From Dolichospermum sp. FACHB-1091 (GTDB lineage Bacteria; Cyanobacteriota; Cyanobacteriia; Cyanobacteriales; Nostocaceae), in the NCBI RefSeq assembly GCF_014697585.1, contig NZ_JACJSB010000015.1:48135-112134 (forward strand): a DNA stretch of 64,000 nt. Reading direction: 5' to 3'. The notes under the pieces are model-generated. The model made no database searches. It was given only the letters and a program-made list of their open reading frames with translations, and was not told the DNA's origin. The translations under genes were made by a program, and so were the position numbers. Below, piece after piece: positions 6,778 to 16,658 of the stretch (position 1 is the first letter of the stretch; each line of letters begins with the position of its first letter).

Positions 6778-8613
6778 ATGGGAAAGCTGTCAAGTAAAAC
6801 AAAATTCGGAAATTTACGTAATTTACAATTCAGACGCGAAGGAAAGTTATCTAGACAAGAGCAACGGGGAAATATTACTCCGAAAATATCAGAAAGATTC
6901 CCCAATACTAAATTACGACTGTTAGCTGTATGGGGTGTGTTAATGATGGCTATATTAGGGTTAGCATTCAACTTATATCAGCTACAAATTGTTCAGGGCA
7001 AAAAATTGACTCAGAAGGCGCGAAACCAGCAAACGGTGAACTTACGCCTTTATATCCCTCGTCGTCCGGTGGTAGATCGAGGTAATAATGTGTTAGCTAT
7101 TGACCGTCCTGTATATAATTTATATGCCCATCCCAGATTATTTGATCATTCCCAGTCGGAAATTGCTGAGAAAATTGGTCTGATTCTGGGCAAAGACAGG
7201 GCTGAACTCGTAAAAATATTCCAAAGTAAAAGTAGTGGGATTTTATTAGTTTCTGGTGTATCAGAAGATATTGCTGATAAATTGATATCATTACGCTTGA
7301 ATGGGTTTGAGTTTATTCAAAAATACTCCCGATTTTATCCTCAAGATGATTTGGCGGCAGATGTGGTAGGCTATGTAAATCTTGACCGTCGTGGCCAAGC
7401 TGGTGTAGAATACAGTCAGGAAAAACTACTAGAACGCTCTGGACAAACTGTGCGAATGAGTAAAACTGGCAATGGGTCATTAATGCCAGATTACGCCACC
7501 CAGGGGCTGCTGCATTTTGATGATTTGAAGCTGCAATTGACTATTGATGGTCGTATACAACGGGTAGCCCGTACGGCTTTAAAGGAACAGATGACCAAGT
7601 TTAATGCTAAACGAGGCGCAGTGATTGTCATGGATGCGGTTGATGGTTCTTTGTTGGCTTTGGTTTCTCAGCCCACTTATAATCCCAATAAGTATGCTAA
7701 GTCTGATATTTCCTTATTTAAAAACTGGACTGTAGCTGATCTTTATGAACCGGGATCAACATTTAAACCTGTAAATGTGGCGATCGCTTTAGAAAATGGT
7801 ATCATTAAACCAGAGGATAAATTTGAAGATCCTGGTTCTATCCAGATCGGTACGCATACTATCAAAAATGCCGAAAAAACTGGTTATCGCCAACTGACTA
7901 TTCCTCAAATTTTACAAACTTCTAGTAATATTGGTATGGTGAGAATGATGCAACGATTAAAACCATCCATATACTACAATTGGCTAGAACGTCTGGGATT
8001 AGGACAAAAATTTAAAACAGATTTACCTTTTGAAGTTAGTGGTCAATTAAAAAGTCAAGAAAAATTTACCTCTTCAGCCATTGAACCTGCAACTACATCT
8101 TTTGGACAAGGCTTTTCTCTAACTCCATTACAATTGGTGCAAATGCACGGAGCATTAGCTAATGGCGGTAAATTAGTTACACCTCATGTAGTTCGAGGAC
8201 TAATTGATAGTAAAGGACGCATACACTATTCAGTTACTCTCCCAGAACAGAGACAAATTTTCTCACCAACAATTACCCATCGTGTTGTAGAAATGATGGA
8301 AACAGTAATTAATGAAGGTACTGGTAAAGCAGCGAAAATTTCGGGATATCGTATTGGTGGGAAAACGGGAACAGCCCAAAAAGCTAGTCCTAATGGTGGA
8401 TATATTAAAGGTGCGAGAATTACCAGCTTTATTGCTATTTTACCAGTGGAATCTCCTCGTTATGTGGTTTTTGCAGTTGTAGATGAACCAAAGGGAGAAA
8501 ATGCCTATGGTTCTACGGTCGCCGCACCAATTGTTAAAACTGTCATGGAAACATTAATTCCCATTGCACAAATCCCCCCTCATGAAGATAAGGAAAAGAG
8601 GGAAGATAATTGA
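6778..8613 (+). CDS. ftsI: Peptidoglycan D,D-transpeptidase FtsI / penicillin-binding protein 2
   Basis: This 611-residue class B penicillin-binding protein has a cytoplasmic basic N-terminus, one membrane helix at about 46-70, and a dimerisation domain with RRPVVDRGNNVLAID (95-109). The transpeptidase domain carries SxxK as STFK (327-330, catalytic Ser327), SSN (382-384) and KTGTAQK (529-535). It crosslinks septal peptidoglycan in the periplasm during division. Length and motif spacing are normal. The start used is the ATG at 6778; an extended basic N-terminus before the membrane helix is usual in cyanobacteria. Confidence 0.92.
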   Translation: MGKLSSKTKFGNLRNLQFRREGKLSRQEQRGNITPKISERFPNTKLRLLAVWGVLMMAILGLAFNLYQLQIVQGKKLTQKARNQQTVNLRLYIPRRPVVDRGNNVLAIDRPVYNLYAHPRLFDHSQSEIAEKIGLILGKDRAELVKIFQSKSSGILLVSGVSEDIADKLISLRLNGFEFIQKYSRFYPQDDLAADVVGYVNLDRRGQAGVEYSQEKLLERSGQTVRMSKTGNGSLMPDYATQGLLHFDDLKLQLTIDGRIQRVARTALKEQMTKFNAKRGAVIVMDAVDGSLLALVSQPTYNPNKYAKSDISLFKNWTVADLYEPGSTFKPVNVAIALENGIIKPEDKFEDPGSIQIGTHTIKNAEKTGYRQLTIPQILQTSSNIGMVRMMQRLKPSIYYNWLERLGLGQKFKTDLPFEVSGQLKSQEKFTSSAIEPATTSFGQGFSLTPLQLVQMHGALANGGKLVTPHVVRGLIDSKGRIHYSVTLPEQRQIFSPTITHRVVEMMETVINEGTGKAAKISGYRIGGKTGTAQKASPNGGYIKGARITSFIAILPVESPRYVVFAVVDEPKGENAYGSTVAAPIVKTVMETLIPIAQIPPHEDKEKREDN

Positions 8614-8624
8614 CATAGGACTTA

Positions 8625-9731
8625 TCATCTAAAACTGCTATAACCTTCTTTGAAAGTAGATTCAATTGAACCTAAATTTTGGAATAACTTAATTAATTTA
8701 TGAGATTTTGTTTTTTGCTCTGATAAAATAACTTTTAGCGGTGTTAAAAATTCAACATCAGGATCATCTTTAAGGGCAATTTCTGCAACTTGTAAAATTT
8801 TGCTAGTATTCGCAAAAATATCTTCATTTTCAAAACCATATTTTGCTGAAATTTGGTGCAACTCAGCGTCGGGTATTATCGCTCTACCTGATAAAGTTTC
8901 ATCTAATACTAAACCTTTTAATAAAGCTAATAAACCTGCATAAATTGTAAAATCATCACAACTATCACAGGCTTTAAATTCTATCCGTCCTACTTCTGAA
9001 GGAATGCGGGCAATTTTTGTTAATGAGGGAACACTTTTGATTAAGTCCTCTGACTTTTCCACAAAAACTAATACTGCTGGTCTTTTTCCTGTTCTGATAA
9101 ATGTTCTGACTGATAAACCTGACCACAAATCAGCATTATAAAAAGGAGAACTATAAGTAAAAGGGATGATATAAGGACTGTAATACGTCAACTTTTTACC
9201 AATATCAATTAGCTTTTCAGTAGACAAATTTTCCCAGGAAATATTCAAATCTGGTCCATAGGAAACCATGTAAATATGAGCAGTTTGTTCATCTGGATAA
9301 GCTTGTAATTGTCTAATTTCATAATCATTTAATGGTGGTTGGGGATTAAATACACAAGTATAGGGGTTAAAACTGACTAAAACAGGTGTAAAATTAAAAG
9401 TAGAAGCTACTTCACGCAATAGACAAAAACTTTCTGTTAATTCAGTAATTGCTCCTTGAATGGTAGAATGGATAGTTGTTCTAATTTCGATACCTTTGGC
9501 TAAACAGTCAATTACTTCTTCAGAGTCGCTAAATCTTTCAAATCCTTCAATATACCAACGCTTTTTCTTAATTCCAGCGTCACCAACTCTTAATTGTGGG
9601 TAGTCAGTGGCATAAATAGGTAATCTATCAATAATTTGCTGAAAATCTGCGAATTTTGTATTATGGAAATCCGCGAATTTTCCTTGATGATTAAGAAAAG
9701 CAACTTCATGTTCAACGCCAAAACAGAACAT
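8625..9731 (-). CDS. Glutamate-cysteine ligase-like (GCS2 family) protein
   Basis: The 368-residue protein starts MFCFGVEHEVAFLNHQGKF, like the GVE-E-E start of the GCS2/carboxylate-amine ligase fold. It later has GDAGIKKKRWYIEGFERF, IRTTIHSTIQGAITEL and RIPSEVGRIEFKACDSCDD, which supply metal and substrate residues in this fold. It may make gamma-glutamylcysteine or ligate another amine. The sequence differs enough from the well-known cyanobacterial GshA that the substrate should be treated as open. It converges on ftsI with an 11-bp gap. Confidence 0.65.
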   Translation of the reverse strand: MFCFGVEHEVAFLNHQGKFADFHNTKFADFQQIIDRLPIYATDYPQLRVGDAGIKKKRWYIEGFERFSDSEEVIDCLAKGIEIRTTIHSTIQGAITELTESFCLLREVASTFNFTPVLVSFNPYTCVFNPQPPLNDYEIRQLQAYPDEQTAHIYMVSYGPDLNISWENLSTEKLIDIGKKLTYYSPYIIPFTYSSPFYNADLWSGLSVRTFIRTGKRPAVLVFVEKSEDLIKSVPSLTKIARIPSEVGRIEFKACDSCDDFTIYAGLLALLKGLVLDETLSGRAIIPDAELHQISAKYGFENEDIFANTSKILQVAEIALKDDPDVEFLTPLKVILSEQKTKSHKLIKLFQNLGSIESTFKEGYSSFR

Positions 9732-9842
9732 ACTTTACCCCGGATTTACTATAAATATGACCATTATATCCATAATTTATGCGGTTGCGAATCCTATAAA
9801 AGGAGGACTAGAAGTTAACTGTCTAGACATTGGAGGGGGTTT

Positions 9843-9875
9843 AGATACTTAACTTCTTTGAGAAGTTAGGTATCT
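9843..9875. other. Long intergenic hairpin 1 between the GCS2-like gene and apcD
   Basis: A 15-bp stem (AGATACTTAACTTCT pairing with AGAAGTTAGGTATCT, one T-G pair) closes a 3-base loop. No T-run follows on either strand, so it is not a classical terminator. It lies 18 bp from a second long hairpin. Confidence 0.6.
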
Positions 9876-9892
9876 TGGGAATAACTGATACA

Positions 9893-9929
9893 GGGACTAG
9901 CAGAAAAACCTTGATTTTCTGTTAGTCCC
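9893..9929. terminator. Long intergenic hairpin 2 downstream of apcD
   Basis: A 15-bp stem (GGGACTAGCAGAAAA with TTTTCTGTTAGTCCC, one G-T pair) has a 7-base loop. It lies about 100 bp downstream of apcD, which reads leftward, and could stabilise or end its transcript. The expected U-tract is lacking, so the terminator role is uncertain. Confidence 0.45.
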
Positions 9930-10025
9930 ACCTAAGGAGGACTTTGTTTGTATAGGCGCGATTTATAATCGCCAGGACTAGGTATAAGATATGATCCTAT
10001 TCCCTCCTATAATACAGTCCTTTGA

Positions 10026-10511
10026 TTAGGACATCGCCTGAATGATGTAATCAAAGTAGGGTGCAGTCTCTAAAGCGTCTTCTGCATTCAGTAAATCTAA
10101 GGACGCTTGTTTGAGAGAATTAATCGCCTCTACCATGCCGGGAACGGGAACACCCAGAGAATTGTACATTTCTCGTACACCAATCAAACCAATTTTTTCA
10201 ATGGGTTCTTTGTCACCAGCAAGTACACCGTAGGTAATTAGGCGTAAGTACCAGCCAAAATCCCGAATACACAAAGCCCGTTGTTTTTCACCGTAAGCAT
10301 TACCACCAGGGGCGATAAAATCAGGGCGTTTTTGCCAAAGTTTTTTGGTGGCTTCTTGAACAATTTTTTTCTCGTTTTCTGAAAGGGTAGCAGCGATTCT
10401 TGTGCGCTTTACACCAGTTTCCAAAAATGCTTTGATGTTTTTGAGTTCGCCACTGCTGGGGTAACGCAGTTCGTCGTCAGCTTGGAGAATAACTTGGCTA
10501 ATTACAGTCAT
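10026..10511 (-). CDS. apcD: Allophycocyanin-B alpha chain (ApcD)
   Basis: The 161-residue phycobiliprotein starts [19 protein letters not shown]. The chromophore-binding cysteine lies in [19 protein letters not shown]. The features [17 protein letters not shown] (here [16 protein letters not shown]) and the helical globin-like C-terminus are typical. The sequence matches ApcD rather than ApcA by the [12 protein letters not shown] and ending FDYIIQAMS. It is a terminal emitter in the phycobilisome core that passes energy to photosystem I. It stands alone, as is usual for apcD. Confidence 0.9.
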   Translation of the reverse strand: MTVISQVILQADDELRYPSSGELKNIKAFLETGVKRTRIAATLSENEKKIVQEATKKLWQKRPDFIAPGGNAYGEKQRALCIRDFGWYLRLITYGVLAGDKEPIEKIGLIGVREMYNSLGVPVPGMVEAINSLKQASLDLLNAEDALETAPYFDYIIQAMS

Positions 10512-10669
10512 GATGATCTAAATAACCCGAAATATTTATATTTGCTAGTTTAGCGACTTAGAGGAACATTCGTGAAGTGTGTGGGAAGATAGAGGTAAAT
10601 CTATTCACAATTCTACATTAAGGAAGTCTCCCTTCCCTATTCCCTAACAACTGACTAATGACTAATATA

Positions 10670-12040
10670 ATGTGGCGACAAGGTGAAGTCATCGAATTGG
10701 AAATTACTGATTTAAGCGACACTGGGGACGGTGTGGGACGCTTTGATCAGCGTGTGGTTTTTGTACCAGATACTGTACCAGGCGATCGCCTACTTGTCAA
10801 ATTACTAAATGTTAAGCCAAAATATGCTTATGGTCAAATTGAGGATTTATTAGAGGCTTCGCCTCAACGGGTAAGACCAAATTGTATTGTCGCTGACAAA
10901 TGTGGTGGTTGTCAGTGGCAACATATTAACTATAATTACCAGTTAATAGCCAAACAAAATCAAGTAATTCAAGCTTTAGAAAGAATTGGCGGTTTTGTTG
11001 ACATATCTGTAAATCCAGTATTAGTAGCCGCTGCATCCTTGGGTTATCGTAACAAAGTTAGCTATCCGTTTGGAATTTCTGCTACAGGTCATGTCCAAGC
11101 TGGGTATTATCACAAAGGTACTCATAAATTAATCAACTTAAATCAATGTCCAGTGCAAGATTCACGGTTAAATCCTTTATTAGCTGAAGTCAAATTAGAC
11201 ATTGAAAAGCAGGGTTGGTCAATTTATGACGAAACCAGACACAAAGGATTAATTCGCCATTTAGGTTTACGCATTGGCCGTCGCACAGGAGAAATGCTGC
11301 TAACTTTAGTCGTCAAAGATTGGAACTTACCAGGAATTGAAAACCAAGCACAGCAATGGTTACAGCGTTATCCCCAATTAGTAGGCGTGTCATTAAATCG
11401 TAATAGCGATCGCACAAATGCTATATTTGGATTAGAAACCCGTTGTCTAGCTGGAGTTCCTTACCTACGAGAAAAATTCGCCGGACTGGATTTTCAAATT
11501 CGCCCAGATACCTTCTTCCAAGTGTACACAGAAACAGCCGAGGCTTTATTAGAGGTAATTCAGTCAGAACTAAATTTACAAGGTCATGAAGTCCTAGTAG
11601 ATGCCTATTGTGGCATAGGAACTTTAACTTTGCCCCTGGCTAAACAAGTAAAGCATATCATCGGTTTAGAATTACAATCAACAGCAGTAAAACAGGCAAT
11701 TGTCAATGCTCAAGAAAATAGAATTAATAATGTAACATTTCAAGTAGGTGCAGTGGAAAAAATTTTCCAGAATTTGGAAATTATACCGGATGTTGTCTTA
11801 CTTGATCCGCCCCGGAAAGGATGTGAAGATAACGTTATCAAAACATTAAGAAACTTGAAACCTTCTCGAATTGTTTACGTCAGTTGTAAAGTAGCTACTT
11901 TAGCCCGTGACCTCAAGTTACTTTGCGAAAACGGACTGTATAGACTCACAAGGGTGCAACCTGCCGACTTTTTCCCCCAAACCGCCCATGTAGAAGCAGC
12001 CGCTTTTCTGGTACTATCGGACAATGATCAGAGTCATTAA
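10670..12040 (+). CDS. rlmD: 23S rRNA (uracil-5-)-methyltransferase, RlmD/RumA family
   Basis: The protein has an N-terminal TRAM domain (QGEVIELEITDLSDTGDGVG). A [4Fe-4S] cysteine cluster follows (CIVADKCGGCQW and a later Cys in NLNQCPVQDS). The SAM-binding fold has VDAYCGIGTLTLPLA, then DPPRKGC and the catalytic SCKVATLARDL. It methylates a uracil in 23S rRNA. An in-frame ATG four codons upstream (10658) lies inside a repetitive ACTAATGACTAAT string of the kind common between genes here, so 10670 (MWRQGEV) is preferred. The exact target uracil (position 1939 for RlmD) is by homology. Confidence 0.85.
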   Translation: MWRQGEVIELEITDLSDTGDGVGRFDQRVVFVPDTVPGDRLLVKLLNVKPKYAYGQIEDLLEASPQRVRPNCIVADKCGGCQWQHINYNYQLIAKQNQVIQALERIGGFVDISVNPVLVAAASLGYRNKVSYPFGISATGHVQAGYYHKGTHKLINLNQCPVQDSRLNPLLAEVKLDIEKQGWSIYDETRHKGLIRHLGLRIGRRTGEMLLTLVVKDWNLPGIENQAQQWLQRYPQLVGVSLNRNSDRTNAIFGLETRCLAGVPYLREKFAGLDFQIRPDTFFQVYTETAEALLEVIQSELNLQGHEVLVDAYCGIGTLTLPLAKQVKHIIGLELQSTAVKQAIVNAQENRINNVTFQVGAVEKIFQNLEIIPDVVLLDPPRKGCEDNVIKTLRNLKPSRIVYVSCKVATLARDLKLLCENGLYRLTRVQPADFFPQTAHVEAAAFLVLSDNDQSH

Positions 12041-12448
12041 TTCTTCACAAAAAATAAAAATCAGAAATTTTTAGTCTAGTGGATACTCATAATGCTAGAA
12101 TGAAATTACATAAAAATAGAAACTCATTTTGTTTTAAAGAAATCGAGGCTGCATGAAATGTTAAGAAAGGGATAAGATTGTGTTAAATACAAACCAGCAG
12201 TTAATGAGATTGTTTTGCTCGTCCTGTTCAAAAGTAGCAGTTTTTTATCTGCTAAATCAACGGATTAACTTTAGCAAATTGTAAATAAGCAATATGAATT
12301 CTCATCTTAAGTTACCAGCCAAGAGCATTTTTATAAATTTAGTTTTACAGACGCTAGTTTAAAGGCAACATGATTACCTAATTCTGACCAGAATAGCTGA
12401 AAAAGCTTTCCTGATGTCTAGCTAACTAAAAGCTACGGGGTTTCTCTT
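12041..12448. other. Intergenic stretch without a recognisable gene
   Basis: This is about 400 AT-rich bases between rlmD and the anti-sigma gene. I see no ORF with family features, no strong hairpin and no repeat. It probably holds the promoter of the downstream gene. Confidence 0.5.
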
Positions 12449-12898
12449 GTGATTACCATTTCTCTTCGTCCAGTTGGGCGTTACTGGGGGACAATTAGTT
12501 TTGCCTCCACCCTTTATCTTTGTCCAATCCTAGATTTACTGTTGACTGATATTCCGGCAAAATTACAATCAGAACTGCGACTAGGACTCCAAGAAGCCCT
12601 AGTAAATGCCGCTAAACATGGGAATAATCTTGATCCAGGTAAGTTAGTCGTAGTCCGTTTCTCACTAGTAGATAATCAATATTGGTGGATTATCTCAGAT
12701 CAGGGTAGCGGGTTCACTCCCTCCATTACAGGTGATAGTGATCCCAATGACTATTTACCACCAGACGAAGCAGAAAGTGGACGCGGTATGTCCTTACTGC
12801 ATCAGATTTTTGATCAAGTAGAATGGAATGGCAAAGGTACAGAACTCAGTCTTTGTAAGCAAGTAGAAAGCCGTCGTTTATTATCTTTGCGAAGGTGA
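12449..12898 (+). CDS. RsbW-like anti-sigma factor / serine kinase ATP-binding protein
   Basis: The 149-residue protein uses a GTG start. It is a single HATPase domain: N-box GLQEALVNAAKHGNNLDPGK, G1 box DQGSGF, G2 region ESGRGMSLLHQIFD and final GKGTELSL. Such proteins phosphorylate anti-anti-sigma factors or bind sigma factors in partner switching. No STAS partner or sigma gene is next to it, so the target is unknown. In-frame alternative starts are not obvious upstream. Confidence 0.8.
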   Translation: MITISLRPVGRYWGTISFASTLYLCPILDLLLTDIPAKLQSELRLGLQEALVNAAKHGNNLDPGKLVVVRFSLVDNQYWWIISDQGSGFTPSITGDSDPNDYLPPDEAESGRGMSLLHQIFDQVEWNGKGTELSLCKQVESRRLLSLRR

Positions 12899-12922
12899 GG
12901 GGTGAGGTTTATTCCTTTGCCC

Positions 12923-13183
12923 CTACGGGTGTCCGTGGGTGGGACAAGGAGGCGCGGAAATTGATTTGTCTAGCCAGCCTACAGCCTGTTCTAGTCTCGC
13001 TTGCGCCTCCTGGGGTTCATTTTTGACCAAAAAGACTATGGCGGCGGCAACCTGTTCACTAGCACGGGCATTGCGGTTAGATTTGAGACGATGCCACTCC
13101 TCTGGAGTGATCCTTAACCTTTCCATGAGGGCTTGTGCTAGTTCTAAAGTGCTAATTTCATGTAGTTGACTAGTTTGCGACAT
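12923..13183 (-). CDS. Conserved cyanobacterial hypothetical protein (86 aa)
   Basis: This small mainly helical protein starts SQTSQLHEISTLELAQALME and includes RLRITPEEWHRLKSNRNARA and QVAAAIVFLVKNEPQEAQAR. I recognise the pattern as a family conserved in cyanobacteria, perhaps DUF6439, with no known function. It converges with the anti-sigma gene and diverges from the following coiled-coil gene. Confidence 0.65.
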   Translation of the reverse strand: MSQTSQLHEISTLELAQALMERLRITPEEWHRLKSNRNARASEQVAAAIVFLVKNEPQEAQARLEQAVGWLDKSISAPPCPTHGHP

Positions 13184-13249
13184 AAGACTAAGTGCTAAGT
13201 TAAGAGTAAAATTTATGATTTAATCATCATAGCTAATTACTAATCGCTA

Positions 13250-13594
13250 ATGACTAATTTAGAGGAAAATCCCTACCTAGATTTTGCACGGGAATTAGAG
13301 GAAGTGGAAACTTCACTAAGATTCTTGAAGGATAGATATACCCAAGTGCAAAATGATCAACAACAAAAGGCACAATGGCAACAAGAATTAAAGAATTTAA
13401 GGCAAAATAGTAAACAGACCCCAGAAATCAAGGCCGAGTTAACCCGCATTCAAAAACAGTTGGAAACCTTAGAAATCAACTTAGAAAGCCAGTTGTTTTC
13501 TTGGAACACCCTAAAAAGACCTTTTTGGCAAGCTATCCGTTTTGGCGGTTTAGGCGTTATTATGGGTTGGTTACTAAGATCTTGGGTTGGATGA
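13250..13594 (+). CDS. Hypothetical coiled-coil protein with C-terminal membrane helix
   Basis: The 114-residue protein starts TNLEENPYLDFARELEEVET, runs as a Gln/Lys/Glu-rich coiled coil to about residue 85, then has FWQAIRFGGLGVIMGWLLRS, a short hydrophobic C-terminal helix. It looks tail-anchored. The family is unknown to me but resembles small proteins conserved in Nostocales. A long tandem repeat array starts directly at its stop codon. Confidence 0.6.
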   Translation: MTNLEENPYLDFARELEEVETSLRFLKDRYTQVQNDQQQKAQWQQELKNLRQNSKQTPEIKAELTRIQKQLETLEINLESQLFSWNTLKRPFWQAIRFGGLGVIMGWLLRSWVG

Positions 13595-13595
13595 T

Positions 13596-14216
13596 GGAAT
13601 TTTGGATTTTGGATTTTGGATTTTGGATTTTGGATTTTGGATTTTGGATTTTATTTAAATCAGGTCCAGTGATATCAAATCGGAAATTTTATGATTCAGT
13701 TCCTCCGATTTTCAGGCTCTATTTTGCTAAAATCGGTATTATATAGAATTTTGGATTTTGGATTTTGGATTTTATTTAAATCAGGTCCAGTGATATCAAA
13801 TCGGAAATTTTATGATTCAGTTCCTCCGATTTTCAGGCTCTATTTTGCTAAAATCGGTATTATATAGAATTTTGGATTTTGGATTTTGGATTTTATTTAA
13901 ATCAGGTCCAGTGATATCAAATCGGAAATTTTATGATTCAGTTCCTCCGATTTTCAGGCTCTATTTTGCTAAAATCGGTATTATATAGAATTTTGGATTT
14001 TGGATTTTGGATTTTATTTAAATCAGGTCCAGTGATATCAAATCGGAAATTTTATGATTCAGTTCCTCCGATTTTCAGGCTCTATTTTGCTAAAATCGGT
14101 ATTATATAGGATTTTGGATTTTATTTAAATCAAGTCCAATGATATCAAATCGGAAATTTTATGATTCAGTTCCTCCGATTTTCAGGCTCTATTTTGCTAT
14201 AATTGGTATTATATAG
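13596..14216 (+). repeat. Tandem array of a 121-bp unit upstream of asnS
   Basis: After a run of ATTTTGG heptamers, five copies of a unit start at about 13661, 13782, 13903, 14024 and 14131. The first three steps are exactly 121 bp and the last is 107 bp, which is two heptamers fewer. Each unit has heptamers, a stem AAATCGGA...TCCGATTT, and a TATTATATAG string. The first copies appear identical by eye. The fifth differs in several places; its GCTAAAATCGG has become GCTATAATTGG, which creates a TATAAT box close to the asnS start. No spacers differ between units, so it is not a CRISPR array. Confidence 0.9.
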
Positions 14217-14237
14217 TCAAAAAAACAGTTGTAGAAA

Positions 14238-15629
14238 ATGCTAAATCGTCGTATTGCAGAAATATTAAGAAGTGGTAAACCAGAAGAAACTTTGGTAGTC
14301 CAAGGTTGGGTAAGAACAAAACGCGAGTTAAAAGGATTTGCGTTCCTAGAAGTTAATGATGGTTCATCTTTGGGTAATTTGCAAGTTGTGATTAATCAAG
14401 ATTTACCAGATTATCAAGGAATATTAAAACAAATCAATACAGGTGCTTCTATAGAAATATCAGGAGTAATAGTAGCTTCCCAAGGTAAAGGACAAAGAAT
14501 AGAATTAAAAGCGGATACGGTGAAAATATACGGAGACGCTGATCCTGATACCTATCCCCTGCAAAAGAAACGTCATTCCTTTGAGTTTCTAAGAACCATA
14601 GCCCATTTGCGCGGTAGAACTAACTCCTTTGGTGCGGTATTTCGGGTGAGAAATGCTTGCGCGACTGCTATTCACCAATTTTTTCACGAACGGGGTTTTT
14701 TATGGGTACATACTCCCATTATTACCGCTAGTGACTGCGAAGGGGCTGGGGAATTATTTACTGTTACTAATTTTAATTTAAAGAATGTTCCCCGCAGAGA
14801 AAATCAAGAAATTGATTATAGCCAAGACTTCTTTAGTAAACCTGCATATTTAACAGTTAGTGGACAATTGGAAGCCGAAATTATGGCTATGGCTTTTACT
14901 AATGTCTACACTTTTGGTCCTACATTCCGTGCGGAAAATTCTAATACTTCTCGTCATTTAGCCGAATTTTGGATGGTTGAACCAGAAATGGCTTTTTGTG
15001 ATTTACAAGGTGATATGGATTTGGCTGAGGAGTTTCTGAAATACATTTTTAAATATGTAATGGAAACTTGTCCACAAGACATGGAATTTTTCAATGAACG
15101 CATTGATAAAACTGTTTTAGAAACTGCTAATAATATTATTAACAATCAATTTGAAAGGTTGACTTATACAGAAGCAGTCAAACTTTTAGAAAAAGCCGAT
15201 GTTAAATTTGATTATCCTGTGAGTTGGGGTGCAGATTTACAATCAGAACATGAACGCTATTTAGCCGAACAACTGTTTAAAAAGCCAGTCATTGTGACAG
15301 ATTATCCCGCACAAATCAAAGCTTTTTATATGCGGTTGAGTGACGATGAAAAAACCGTCCGCGCTATGGATATTCTCGCACCAAAAATAGGGGAAATTAT
15401 TGGTGGTTCCCAACGGGAAGAAAGACTTGATGTTTTAGAAAAACGGGTATTAGCACAAGGTATGAACCCAGAAGATTTGTGGTGGTATTTAGATTTGCGT
15501 CGTTATGGAACTGTTCCTCATGCTGGTTTTGGTTTGGGGTTTGAAAGATTGGTACAATTTATGACGGGTATGGGGAATATTCGGGATGTAATTCCCTTCC
15601 CCCGCACACCAGAAAACGCTGAGTTTTAA
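14238..15629 (+). CDS. asnS: Asparaginyl-tRNA synthetase
   Basis: This 463-residue class II synthetase has an N-terminal OB-fold anticodon domain ([20 protein letters not shown]). Motif 1 is near [20 protein letters not shown], motif 2 is [20 protein letters not shown], and motif 3 is [19 protein letters not shown]. The ending [12 protein letters not shown] is usual for AsnRS rather than AspRS. It charges tRNA-Asn in the cytoplasm. The tandem repeat array lies just upstream and may contain or affect its promoter. Confidence 0.95.
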   Translation: MLNRRIAEILRSGKPEETLVVQGWVRTKRELKGFAFLEVNDGSSLGNLQVVINQDLPDYQGILKQINTGASIEISGVIVASQGKGQRIELKADTVKIYGDADPDTYPLQKKRHSFEFLRTIAHLRGRTNSFGAVFRVRNACATAIHQFFHERGFLWVHTPIITASDCEGAGELFTVTNFNLKNVPRRENQEIDYSQDFFSKPAYLTVSGQLEAEIMAMAFTNVYTFGPTFRAENSNTSRHLAEFWMVEPEMAFCDLQGDMDLAEEFLKYIFKYVMETCPQDMEFFNERIDKTVLETANNIINNQFERLTYTEAVKLLEKADVKFDYPVSWGADLQSEHERYLAEQLFKKPVIVTDYPAQIKAFYMRLSDDEKTVRAMDILAPKIGEIIGGSQREERLDVLEKRVLAQGMNPEDLWWYLDLRRYGTVPHAGFGLGFERLVQFMTGMGNIRDVIPFPRTPENAEF

Positions 15630-15636
15630 TGATTTT

Positions 15637-15664
15637 AGAGACGTTGTAAATAACGTCTCTTTTA
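15637..15664 (+). terminator. Intrinsic terminator of asnS
   Basis: A perfect 9-bp stem (AGAGACGTT / AACGTCTCT) has a GTAAAT loop and is followed by TTTTAAAAA. It starts 7 bp after the asnS stop. Because rbcR converges from the right, it could work in both directions. Confidence 0.85.
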
Positions 15665-15689
15665 AAAATCTTATTGTTCTAATTGCTAC

Positions 15690-16658
15690 TTATGAATTTG
15701 AGAAATAGCAAAACTTTTCAGAGACTGACGAAAGAGGGGGATGATCTGAGATTAAACCACCTTGCGCGGTAATTTTTTTTGCTGCATCTAAAAGATACTC
15801 ATAATAAGTATGAGCAATAATGGATAACTGCTTACCAGCGGGATAAATGATATACCAATTTCGCTTAATCGGAAAGTTTTGGACATCTAAAATGCTAAAC
15901 TCCGCAGCGTCGCTTAACATTGTATGACGGGATAACACAGAAATACCTAAGCCTCCTGCGATCGCTTGCTTAATCGCTTCATTACTTCCCAACTCTAATT
16001 TCACCTTCACCTTTATCCCATGTTCCTCCAACAGACTTTGGACAGCGCTGCGAGTTCCTGAACCAGGTTCACGCATAATAAACGGTTCTTCTCCTAGTCG
16101 TTCGATAGGAATATTTTTTTCCTTCTTTAAGGGATGATTAGCTGGTGCAAAAACTACTAAGGGGTTTTCTAAAAATGGCTGGAAATTGACATCAAAATGA
16201 TCAGGAATTTGACTCATAATATACAAGTCATCCAAATTACCCATCATCCGATCTAAAATCAGTTCATGATTTGTGACTTGGAGAGAAATATCAATACCAG
16301 GGTAACGCTGACAAAAAGGACCCAACAATCTGGGAATAATATACTTAGCAGTAGTAATTACCGCCAGTCTTAATTGTCCTTGTTTCAATCCCTTTAAATC
16401 CGCAATAGTCATTTGAAACTTATCCATAGTCTCAAAAATCTGGCGACAAGTAGCAAATAATTCTCGTCCTGCCTCCGTCAAATATAAGCGCTTTCCTACC
16501 TGCTCAAATAATGGCAAACCCACCGATTTCGTAAGCTGTTTGATTTGCATGGATATGGTAGGCTGAGTCAAAAATAACTCTTCCGCAGCGCGTGTAAAAC
16601 TACCATGTCGGGCGGCAGCCTCGAACACCTTCAACTGGTGCAATGTCGCTTGGTTCAA
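15690..16658 (-). CDS. rbcR: LysR-type regulator, RbcR/CbbR-like
   Basis: The 322-residue protein has an N-terminal winged HTH (LHQLKVFEAAARHGSFTRAA, then LTQPTISMQIKQL), an oligomerisation helix and a two-part effector-binding domain. The strings REPGSGTRSAVQSLLEEHGI and AIKQAIAGGLGISVLSRHT are typical of the RbcR/CmpR group in cyanobacteria. These regulate Rubisco and carbon uptake genes. Its position 4.6 kb from the ccm operon and ndhF4-ndhD4-cupB supports a carbon role. The C-terminus is a little longer than usual. NdhR or CmpR cannot be excluded by eye. Confidence 0.75.
   Translation of the reverse strand: MNQATLHQLKVFEAAARHGSFTRAAEELFLTQPTISMQIKQLTKSVGLPLFEQVGKRLYLTEAGRELFATCRQIFETMDKFQMTIADLKGLKQGQLRLAVITTAKYIIPRLLGPFCQRYPGIDISLQVTNHELILDRMMGNLDDLYIMSQIPDHFDVNFQPFLENPLVVFAPANHPLKKEKNIPIERLGEEPFIMREPGSGTRSAVQSLLEEHGIKVKVKLELGSNEAIKQAIAGGLGISVLSRHTMLSDAAEFSILDVQNFPIKRNWYIIYPAGKQLSIIAHTYYEYLLDAAKKITAQGGLISDHPPLSSVSEKFCYFSNS

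Noticed and set aside
13596..14216. Regular repeats that could suggest a CRISPR array
   Set aside because: The whole 121-bp unit is repeated, including what would be spacers. There are no unique spacers and no cas genes.
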